Shown here: positions 9,138 through 17,330 of the stretch, piece by piece
How positions within the stretch are numbered: the stretch's first letter is position 1
Layout of the letters: each line of letters starts with the position of its first letter
Source of the DNA: Siphonodentalium dalli
Lineage: Eukaryota > Mollusca > Scaphopoda > Gadilida > Siphonodentaliidae
NCBI GenBank assembly: GCA_032622095.1
Contig: CP136065.1
Span: 113,997,195 to 114,061,194 of the forward strand
DNA length: 64,000 bases
Reading direction: 5' to 3'
Made by a program: the position numbers and the translations under genes
Notes under the pieces: generated by a model
Databases searched by the model: none
Seen by the model: the letters and a program-made list of their open reading frames with translations, nothing else
What the model was told of the DNA's origin: nothing

Positions 9138-11681
9138 ACCCCACCCGTACTACCAGCGAAATCTAGTGGTCAAGAAGACTTTATTAAAATTGGAAGTAGA
9201 ACTAAACAGAGAGTAGTCAGGGTATCAGGGGTAACACCTTCCACCCATGTTGTACATGATTTAACGATACCTTCTGTACTTCCAGAAAAGTCTTCTTCAG
9301 GAACGCCAAGGCAGACACGACAAAATATTCCATCGGCTGCCACTACTGCATGTACCCGTAAAATCAAAAGGATCTCTACTCAACCGGAGCTCCAAGTGCC
9401 GTCTCAACCAAAGAAGAGGAAACCTTCTGATGAGGAAATTGGCCGCTTCTTCTCCCGCGTGCTCCGACATACTCCACAAAGGGATTGTACGGTCGGGATA
9501 GACTCGGAAGGATTTGGAGAGCTGACCAAACTTCTCGAGTGCTCCCCTATGGTCGGGGTCGACGTGGAAGATGTGAAGCGGGTGGTTGCCAATTGTGCGA
9601 AGCAGAGGTTTCAACTTGTCAATCGGGCGGACGGGACTTGGAAAATCCGAGCGGTGCAGGGGCACGACTTTCCAGTGCCAGAACTGGAGTTGCTTGAGAT
9701 CTCGTCTCCCACGGAGTTGGAGAAGGTTCTACACGGCACATCGGTGGCGGCTTGGCAGAAGATTTGCACCACCGGGCTGAGCAAAATGAAACGTCAACAC
9801 ATCCACTTCGCTACAGCTGAGCCAGATGACAAAGTAATTGTCATTTCGGGCATGAGGTCCATCAGCACGGTAGTCATTTCCATCGACGTAGAGAAGTGTA
9901 TGAAGAATGGCTTGAAATTTTATAAGGCCCGGAATGGTGTGATTTTGTGCGCAGGCAATGAGGACGGGATTATTCCTTCGTGGGGATTCAAGGAAGTATA
10001 CGAGCGGAAGTCCAGGCAGAAGCTCAACTTCACCATGGAATCGCCCATCCCGGACTCAACTGATGTGTCGTCAAGAAGATCAACTCTAAAAAACCGGAGG
10101 AGACGAGTAGTTCGGCGTAAAGCTGGAAAACTGGTGTATCCTTGTCCTATCAGCGGCTGTTCCGCAACAACGCAGAAGTTGAAGAGGCATGTTCTGGGTG
10201 CGCATGTTTCGCGGAAATTGTGGGAGCCAATGGAGGACATGGACTTTTCTGTGATGGCCCCTGTGTATCTCACGGGGTTGGATGACCTTGTCGTCATGGC
10301 AGAAGGATTGGAATCGGTCGAAATGAGGGATTCTTCGTATGCAGAGTTGGTTGAGGAGATTAATGGTCAAGGAGGGATTCCAACCGAAAGCTCTATTGCG
10401 AGTCATGCTTATTCTCGACTGATGGAATTCTTGTGTAGTGAATTTCGACATGAAGGCTTCATTCAACCTGAGGGACCGTTTCTACTGAATCCTATTAACT
10501 CTAAGGCCTGCCTTGTTCACTGGAGGGCGCTAGTCCCCTTGCTAAACAAATGTTCGGCATCTCAACGTAGATCACTTATCAACAGGGATTCTACCGAAGA
10601 GACCAGGAGTGAGGTATGGAGCAAGAGATACGGTGGGAAGATAGACGAAACGGAGCAGGGACTTATGACAGAAGGGGAGGAGGAAGAGGTGGGACCTGGA
10701 CTGGCTCGCCCGGTTAAGGGCCTTCCCTCGGAATCCGAACCACGAGAAGAGGAAGAAGTAGGAACTGGACTGGCTCGCCCGGTTAAGGGTCTACTTCCGG
10801 AATCTGAAACGATGGCTGAGGAGGAAGAAGTGGGAACTGGACTGGTTCGCCCGGTTAAGGATCTACTTTCGGAATCCGCAGCTAGAGAAGAGGTGCCTAT
10901 GGAAGTTGGACACGTCGAAACTCAAGAAGAGACTGCTGATCCCGTCCAGGAATCGGAAGAAGTATCCTCTGGTTTATCCGACAACGTTTTTGGGGACCCT
11001 GACCCGGTCAAAACCACAACAACTGAGTATTTGTCGCTGGAGGATGATGATCTTGAGGACTGGATGGGAGAAGAGGTGACTTCGACGGACGGCGTGGAAT
11101 CAACATTACCAGCTTGCATAGACAGTCATTTCCATATGGATAGGACCCTGCAGGGCATTAGGCATGAGTCAATGGAAGAGGCCAAAACTAGTGTTCAATA
11201 TATGTTGTCAAGTCGGGGTGAGGGAAATGGGAAAAAGAGAGAGGCCCGGCAAGTCTCATTCGGAATGCCGGCCGTGTCTCTTACCCGGGAGGAGGAGGAT
11301 AGAATTGCAACCCTCCAGGGGGATATGGACAAATTTAAGTCGAGTATGTCCCAGAGTATGTCCAATTTGACAACAGAAATTGGTAAACTAGCATCATTCG
11401 TAAGGAAGTCCTCTGATGACAGGGCACAGGGTCAGGTTGCCATGGGAAATCATAATCAAAAGGGGCAATACAATTACCAGAAGAAAACCAATTACGAGGC
11501 CAATCAAAATAAGAACCCGAATAACCCAAATACAGCCCAGTACACAAAGAATTTGACGAATATTCGCTGTTTTGGATGTCAGGGTTTTGGCCACATAAGG
11601 GCACACTGTCCAGCCAAGAACCAACAAAATAGATATGCACAGGGAAACTACAGCGCGACTCCTCGAGAGGTCAGGGAGTAA
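9081..11681 (+). pseudogene. Chimeric ORF1: ORF3-derived Tpt1 segment fused to C-terminal Gag (coiled coil + CCHC)
   Basis: The frame is open from 9081 to the stop at 11679-11681 but has no ATG until 9549, inside the Tpt1 domain. The 5' part of the frame lies in the LTR. Content in order: Tpt1/KptA-type domain (about 9423-10010), C2H2-like finger (about 10138-10200), acidic EEEVGTGLARPVKG repeats (about 10660-10900), the first TatD motif DSHFHMD (about 11118), then an abrupt switch at 11154 to Gag. The Gag part has a heptad-like helix (about 11275-11410) and a CCHC knuckle CFGCQGFGHIRAHC (11568-11609). From 9156 to 11153 it repeats ORF3 sequence, and the TatD domain is cut after its first motif. 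I read it as a recombinant in which leader, matrix/capsid and start codon of Gag were replaced. It is very unlikely to be a normal Gag. A misassembly would look the same. Confidence 0.75.
9156..11153 (+). repeat. 1,998 bp direct duplication of ORF3 sequence (partner 18963-20960)
   Basis: Constant offset of 9,807 bp with no indel. All segments I compared by eye are identical, and reading frames on both strands recur with the same translation. The left edge is at GCGAAATCTAGTGG and the right edge follows CCCTGCAG. Length is exactly 666 codons, so the frame is kept on both sides. The LTRs, by contrast, differ by about 1.4 percent, so the duplication is younger than the insertion or is artefactual. 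Confidence 0.9.
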
Positions 11682-14600
11682 GTCGCGGTTGTTCAAATGA
11701 CCTCCCGGACCCCACGCAGAGTGATGAAGACAGGTGGCTGTGCGAGCATGGGCAAAGTCGGTCAATGACTTGCCAACCCCGCGTACCACAGCCACAGGTA
11801 GATCACCATTCTGGGTGGGATCGGAATTTGTTAGACATAAGTTCTTCAAGTCTCAATGTTTGTGGGGAGGGACCCGACCATAAATCAACACATGATCCAG
11901 TGGATTTTTGTATGGAGGTAACTGAGAACTCCAGTAAATTCTTCCAAGATGAACAGGTATTTGACCCAGGTGCATCCGATTTGAAGGAAATTTTCATTCG
12001 CCGAATTCAGAGGTCAATGATAAATCTACCCTTATTAGTAAATGGGCTAGAACTACATGCAATTGTTGACACGGCAGCTGATGTCACCATTATATCTGAC
12101 ACAATTTTTAACAAATTGAATTGTAAACCTAGTGTCATTAAACAAGTACCTATGAGGATGGCTGCTAGAAATTCAAAATTCACTGGTTCATACGTAGGGC
12201 CCATCCAAATAAATATTGGATGTCAAACATTTGAGGAATATATATATGTCGCTCCTATTGAAGATGATATGTTGTTGGGGTTGGACTTTATGAAAAAACA
12301 TGGCATTTCTCTCGATTTGCTAGCCAAAGAGTTGTCTGTTGGGGGTGAAAGCATTCCCACTGAGGGTGGCGAAATGATCAGGTTTGAGGAATATGTTCCA
12401 TCAGAACCTGATGAGATAGGAAGGGGGAATTGTAGTGTTGGGCCCCCGGGTTGTAGTAAGTCTTTGGCCCAGATCGATGAGAATTTAGCCCATAAGCAAA
12501 TGGGGACAGAACAACCATGTGAAATGGAATATGTGAGGCGTTCGGAGCATGTGGGGGAGGCTGGGCCTGGTTCACCCGGGCTAGGCCTTGACTCACTGCA
12601 ACGGACGTGTCACATATCATGTGAAAAAGCGACACAAACAAAATGCTCAGGGTTTGTGGGAGAGGCTTGGCCTGGTTCATCCGGGCTGAACTTCGACTCA
12701 CAGCACTGCCCATTTCCAATTGCAATTTCAACTGAGGAACCAAGGGGAACAGAGCTATCGCATGATAAAGAGCGTTCGGAGCATGGGGAAGAGGCTTGGC
12801 CTGGCCAGTCCGGGCTGAATCTTGACTCACTGCAACGGATGCGTCCCATGTCGTGTGAAAAAGTGACAGGGGAAGCAAAATGCTCAGGGTTTGGGGGAGA
12901 GGCTTGGCCTGGTTCATCCGGGCTGAACTTCGACTCACAGCACTGCCCATTTCCAATTTCAAATGATAAGAAGGTACGTAGGCAAGAATGTTCGGAGTTT
13001 GGGGGAGAGGTCTCGATTTCTAAGTCATGTTCAACAAACCCGGAAAACTATTGTGATAATATTGATTCGTCACCGGGCGATATTCAACCTGTGGGTTCAC
13101 AGGGACCTGATATTTTGTCGGCACCCAATGAGTTACTGAGGCAAGTTGATAACATTTGTTCGGACGTATATATGAAATCGACTAGAACCATCCCACCTCA
13201 TATGATAGCCTTGGTTAAGTGTAAAACATCAAAATTGAATGGTGATTTCGTTTTGGAGCGTTCTTTTCATGAGCCCTCACTTTTGGTGGCCAGTAGTTTT
13301 CACTCTAACACGGAATCTCCAGTTGCATGTGTGGTTAATCTGACTGACAGGGCGATACGATTACGAAGGGGTCAGTTGGTCACTCAGGCTATTGCCACAC
13401 CAGGTGCGGCTGTCATGGACTCAATCACACAAACATTACCAATGCCATGTGCCAATAAAGTATCGGTTGCACAAAACGCTGATGAGATACCTTCTTATCT
13501 AGTGGACTTGTACGAGAGGTCGCGAGGTCACTTATCAGAACTTGAACAATTGGGCTTGCGAAAATTGTTGATTGAATTCCAAGATGTATTTGCCCAACAT
13601 GATTATGACCTTGGGGATTTTGATTTAATTCAACATGAAATCCCAACTGGGGATGCGCTTCCGGTTAAACTCCGGATGCGTCGTACCCCAGCTCATTTTG
13701 TAGAGGAGGAAGAATCGCACTTAAACAAATTGCTTGAAGCCGGTATAATTCAACCAAGTTCTAGTGATTGGTGTTCCGCCCCCGTGTTAATTCGCAAATC
13801 TGATGGCTCCGTCAGGTGGTGCTTGGATTATCGGAAGCTGAATTCAGTCACTAAACGAGATTTATACCCGGTTCCGTTAGTTGACCAGTGTTTAGATGCG
13901 TTAGCCGGTAACAAATGGCTAAGCAAAGTCGATTCTAACCAGGCGTATTACCAATTACGAATCAAACCAGAAGACCAATGTAAGTCCGCTTTCATTACAA
14001 AATACGGGCTGTTTGAATTTAAACGAATGAGTTTCGGTTTGTCAGGGGCGCCAGCTAGTTATTGTAGGGCTATTAATCTAGTTCTTCAAGGACTGATGTG
14101 GAAAGTAGCTTTGGCGTTCGTGGATGATTGCGTTGTTATGGGTTTAGACTATTTGGATCATTTAAAAAACCTGAGTGTAGTCTTGACGAGGTTTCGGCAG
14201 CACAGGTTGAAACTAAAACCCCGTAAATCTGTGCTGTTCCAGAAGAAAATTCAGTTTTTGGGTCGAACAGTAAGTCAGGATGGGGTGGAAATGGGTGAGG
14301 GTGCTTCTGAGGCTATCCTGGAGTGGCCTACCCCCCGAAATGGAAAGGATGTGGAAAAGTTTTTGGGCTTGGCTAACTACCACCGAACTTTCGTAAAGGA
14401 TTATGCAAAGTTAGCCCAACCACTTTACTTAGTTACAAGTAGGAATCCTTTTGTGTGGGGGGAGGACCAAGCCAGGGCTTTTGAATCAATCCGACAGGCC
14501 CTAACCAAGCCCCCGGCTTTAACATTGCCAAACAATGTAGACCCATTCATTCTTGACACAGATAGTTCTGGTTTCTGTGTTGGTGCTGAATTAATTCAGT

Positions 14601-17287
14601 TCCAGGAGGGGAGGGAACGAGTTATCCATTACGGTAGTCTATCTCTAACGAAAGAACAGCGTAACTATTGCACAACCCGTAAAGAGTTGCTCGCTGTGGT
14701 TCTATTTACCCGTCAATATCGACATTATCTCCTGGGTCGGGAATTTACGGTCCGGACGGATCACGGTAGCCTTGCTTGGTTGATGGGATTTCGGGAGCCC
14801 CAAGGTCAGTTGGCTCGATGGCTCGAAGAGCTCAGCCAATATAACATGGTAATAAAACACCGGAAGGGAGATCTGCACATCAATGCTGATGCTCTCAGTC
14901 GGATTCCATGGGGGGAGTGTTGCCCGAAATTGGGGGTGAAATCATTACCCTGTGAGGGCTGCAAGTATTGTTCCAGGGCCCAGGAGAGGTGGGAGAGGTT
15001 TTCGGACGAGGTAGATTATGTAATTCCACTGGCGTCAGGCGGTTTTCGAGCCGTACGACAGATAAGAGTAAGGCCAGGGACGCCCCTTTCTGTACCCACC
15101 AGCCTCGATGATGATCCTTTGGACATCTATCACCTATGGGAGGAGGAAGATTCGGGGGTGGGAATGGAAGGTCTTCAGTCAGGGGTGTCAGGACCTGTTT
15201 CCAGGCCGCATGGAGGGGACGACGAAACTCGGTCTCCAGGCATCGTCCATCCGGTGGGGGACCCAGGGGGGTCACCAAGTTGTCAAGTGCCCCCAGCAGT
15301 TTCGAATTTGGGGATGGAACGTATGGTCTGGGACCCGGGAGGGATTGAGTTCGAATCGAATCCCAAGGATGAAGGGGAACCTTTCCAATCAAATGGGAGA
15401 GACAGGGTTCCGAGCCATTCTTTGGGACTAGAGGTGCATGATTCTCAGCTGAGTAGGGAGGGTGTTAACAAATCTCTCTTACGGGAGAGTGCACCCAAGG
15501 ACCAAACTCGCTGGGATGAAACTTCTGAAACAGGGGGGGCTATTGACCCGGGTGTAGGACAAACCGCACCTGGTGAAGCCCCAAATGCTACAGCTATGTG
15601 GGGAACTGTTGATCCTGGCACAGGTAGGCGGTATAGAGAACCCTTCTCAGAACCGCTATCCCTGCCAAGTGAAGTTCTGGAGACACATAAGCCTGTAATC
15701 GTCAGACCGTCTTCTCCTCATACTTGTATACCCATTACCAGTGTGGACATTTCGGGACCACTCATTGCAGTAAGTTCTGTGTCTTTGCCCACTTATACTG
15801 GGGAGGAACTCAGGGAATTCCAATCCCAGGATCGAGATCTCAGGATAATCCTGGATTGGTTGGAGACCCAAAGGGAACCATCGGAATCTGAGCTATTTAT
15901 AGCAGGCCCAGCGTCTAAGTATTTTTGGCTAAATAAGGAGATTTTTATGCTCAAAGATAACTTGTTGTACAAAGTGAGGAAGTCTGGGAGAGAAGTGGTG
16001 GTGGTTCCCGGGAAATTGAAAAGGGAGGTCCTCATGTTGTGCCATGATATTCCTTTGTCCGGTCACCAGGGCATTGCACGGACAAAACAACGAGTTCAGG
16101 ACTCGTATTACTGGTATGGGCTGACTAAAGATGTGGAGGGTTGGGTGGCAGCTTGTAAGGCATGCAATTTAAGTAAGAAACCAAATAGACACCCAAAGGC
16201 TGCCTTACAATCTTATCAGGCGGGTTACCCCATGGAAAGGGTCCACCTTGATTTTTTGGGTCCTCTGCCGAAAACAGAGAAGGGCAATGAGTACATCCTC
16301 ATGATGGTGGACCAATTCTCTAAATGGGTAGAGTGTATCCCCCTGCCATCCCAAACTGCAGAAGTTACTGCCTTAGCAGCAGTTAATGAATTTTTCTCAC
16401 GGTTTGGTTTCCCGTTTGAGATATTTACCGATCAGGGCAGAAATTTTGAAAGTAACCTTTTTGCGGCTGTATGTAAAGTTATGAATATCCACAAATCCCG
16501 TTGTACCCCTTATCGGCCGTCTGGGAACGGACAGGTTGAGAGGTATAACCGGACCCTCATGGACGCCGTGCGTTGCTTCACAGCTAAGAAACAAAAATCG
16601 TGGGATGTATTTTTACCACAATTAGCTGGGGCACTCCGATCTGCTGTGAATAGGCAAACTGGTTATACGGCAAATGTTTTAATGTTGGGTCGTGAGGTGA
16701 ATAAACCAGTAGACCTCATTATTCCCTCAAAAGGTAAGCCAGTCCACGACAATATTCCACAATTTGTGTTGGATCTGGAGGAGGCCATTCTAAGCGCCCA
16801 TGAGGTAGCGAGAGAGAACTTACAGACTGCTCAAAAGGTGATGAAAGGTAACTTTAACACCCGTACTCTTAAACGTCCCTTCAAAAAGGGGGATGTGATA
16901 TACATGAGAGATACCGCCACTATAAAGGGTAAATGCAAAAAGCTGCAAGCGAACTGGAAGGGTCCCGGTGTGATTATAAATGTCATAACATCAAATCTTT
17001 TTAAAGTGCGTTTAAGAAGCACTGAAGTGGTTTTACATTATGATCGCATAAAATTGTGTAGGGAGCTTAGCTTCCCTCGGTGGGTTCAGATAGTTCAGAA
17101 GTCGCTTGCAGATAGTGGGTCGGGATCAACTCAACCCCTCTATTGTATTTGTAGACAACCCTATGATAATGAATTCATGATTCAATGCGATGGGTGTCTC
17201 GAATGGTATCACGGGGCGTGTGTTCAAGTTACGCAGAAAGCTGCTAAGAAAATAAATAAGTATTTCTGTCCTGAGTGTAATGAGTGA
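11633..17287 (+). CDS. pol: Pol polyprotein: protease, RT, RNase H, integrase, C-terminal PHD finger
   Basis: Open from 11633; an ATG is at 11765 but expression by -1 frameshift from Gag is favoured. Numbering from that ATG: aspartic protease about 85-190 (VDTAAD active site, DTAA instead of the common DTGA; MLLGLDF later); low-complexity stretch about 255-400 with imperfect GEAWPGSSGLNFDS repeats; reverse transcriptase about 620-880 (KVDSNQAYYQ, catalytic AFVDD, where YxDD is usual); RNase H about 925-1060 (DTDSSG, KELLAVV, TDHGSL); a ~340-residue Gly/Pro-rich linker; integrase HHCC about 1426-1466, DDE core with D about 1494 and 1555 and E about 1590, then a GPY-like WKGPG segment; and PHD finger about 1792-1838 with all C4HC3 ligands (YCICR, IQCDGC, EWYHGAC, FCPEC). 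No internal stop or frameshift. The integrase tail position of the PHD is where chromoviruses carry a chromodomain, so a chromatin-targeting role is inferred. Confidence 0.92.
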   Translation: MCTGKLQRDSSRGQGVSRGCSNDLPDPTQSDEDRWLCEHGQSRSMTCQPRVPQPQVDHHSGWDRNLLDISSSSLNVCGEGPDHKSTHDPVDFCMEVTENSSKFFQDEQVFDPGASDLKEIFIRRIQRSMINLPLLVNGLELHAIVDTAADVTIISDTIFNKLNCKPSVIKQVPMRMAARNSKFTGSYVGPIQINIGCQTFEEYIYVAPIEDDMLLGLDFMKKHGISLDLLAKELSVGGESIPTEGGEMIRFEEYVPSEPDEIGRGNCSVGPPGCSKSLAQIDENLAHKQMGTEQPCEMEYVRRSEHVGEAGPGSPGLGLDSLQRTCHISCEKATQTKCSGFVGEAWPGSSGLNFDSQHCPFPIAISTEEPRGTELSHDKERSEHGEEAWPGQSGLNLDSLQRMRPMSCEKVTGEAKCSGFGGEAWPGSSGLNFDSQHCPFPISNDKKVRRQECSEFGGEVSISKSCSTNPENYCDNIDSSPGDIQPVGSQGPDILSAPNELLRQVDNICSDVYMKSTRTIPPHMIALVKCKTSKLNGDFVLERSFHEPSLLVASSFHSNTESPVACVVNLTDRAIRLRRGQLVTQAIATPGAAVMDSITQTLPMPCANKVSVAQNADEIPSYLVDLYERSRGHLSELEQLGLRKLLIEFQDVFAQHDYDLGDFDLIQHEIPTGDALPVKLRMRRTPAHFVEEEESHLNKLLEAGIIQPSSSDWCSAPVLIRKSDGSVRWCLDYRKLNSVTKRDLYPVPLVDQCLDALAGNKWLSKVDSNQAYYQLRIKPEDQCKSAFITKYGLFEFKRMSFGLSGAPASYCRAINLVLQGLMWKVALAFVDDCVVMGLDYLDHLKNLSVVLTRFRQHRLKLKPRKSVLFQKKIQFLGRTVSQDGVEMGEGASEAILEWPTPRNGKDVEKFLGLANYHRTFVKDYAKLAQPLYLVTSRNPFVWGEDQARAFESIRQALTKPPALTLPNNVDPFILDTDSSGFCVGAELIQFQEGRERVIHYGSLSLTKEQRNYCTTRKELLAVVLFTRQYRHYLLGREFTVRTDHGSLAWLMGFREPQGQLARWLEELSQYNMVIKHRKGDLHINADALSRIPWGECCPKLGVKSLPCEGCKYCSRAQERWERFSDEVDYVIPLASGGFRAVRQIRVRPGTPLSVPTSLDDDPLDIYHLWEEEDSGVGMEGLQSGVSGPVSRPHGGDDETRSPGIVHPVGDPGGSPSCQVPPAVSNLGMERMVWDPGGIEFESNPKDEGEPFQSNGRDRVPSHSLGLEVHDSQLSREGVNKSLLRESAPKDQTRWDETSETGGAIDPGVGQTAPGEAPNATAMWGTVDPGTGRRYREPFSEPLSLPSEVLETHKPVIVRPSSPHTCIPITSVDISGPLIAVSSVSLPTYTGEELREFQSQDRDLRIILDWLETQREPSESELFIAGPASKYFWLNKEIFMLKDNLLYKVRKSGREVVVVPGKLKREVLMLCHDIPLSGHQGIARTKQRVQDSYYWYGLTKDVEGWVAACKACNLSKKPNRHPKAALQSYQAGYPMERVHLDFLGPLPKTEKGNEYILMMVDQFSKWVECIPLPSQTAEVTALAAVNEFFSRFGFPFEIFTDQGRNFESNLFAAVCKVMNIHKSRCTPYRPSGNGQVERYNRTLMDAVRCFTAKKQKSWDVFLPQLAGALRSAVNRQTGYTANVLMLGREVNKPVDLIIPSKGKPVHDNIPQFVLDLEEAILSAHEVARENLQTAQKVMKGNFNTRTLKRPFKKGDVIYMRDTATIKGKCKKLQANWKGPGVIINVITSNLFKVRLRSTEVVLHYDRIKLCRELSFPRWVQIVQKSLADSGSGSTQPLYCICRQPYDNEFMIQCDGCLEWYHGACVQVTQKAAKKINKYFCPECNE
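11642..11687 (+). promoter_or_regulatory. -1 programmed ribosomal frameshift signal between Gag and Pol
   Basis: The heptamer GGGAAAC (11642-11648) lies exactly in the X XXY YYZ register of the Gag frame (caG GGA AAC). After a 5 nt spacer a 7 bp stem CGCGACT (11654-11660) / AGTCGCG (11681-11687) can form. The Pol frame is -1 relative to Gag and opens at 11633, nine bases before the heptamer, and Gag stops at 11679-11681. GGGAAAC is an established slippery heptamer in retroviral frameshifting. Confidence 0.8.
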
Positions 17288-17330
17288 CAGATTTTCTAAT
17301 ATCCTTGTATGATCATTCCAGTATCCAGAC
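17288..17330 (+). promoter_or_regulatory. Possible 3' splice site ahead of ORF3
   Basis: The 43 bases between the Pol stop and the ORF3 ATG contain TTCTAAT (branch-point-like), a moderately pyrimidine-rich stretch and CATTCCAG about ten bases before the ATG. With the AG|GTGAGA site in the LTR this could make a spliced ORF3 mRNA, as retroviral env genes do. No RNA evidence is available here. Confidence 0.4.

Noticed and set aside
9105-11681. ORF1 as an independent host Tpt1 (2'-phosphotransferase) gene
   Set aside because: No start ATG before the domain, 5' part in an LTR, and 1,998 bp identical to ORF3 followed by Gag sequence. It is a rearranged transposon ORF.
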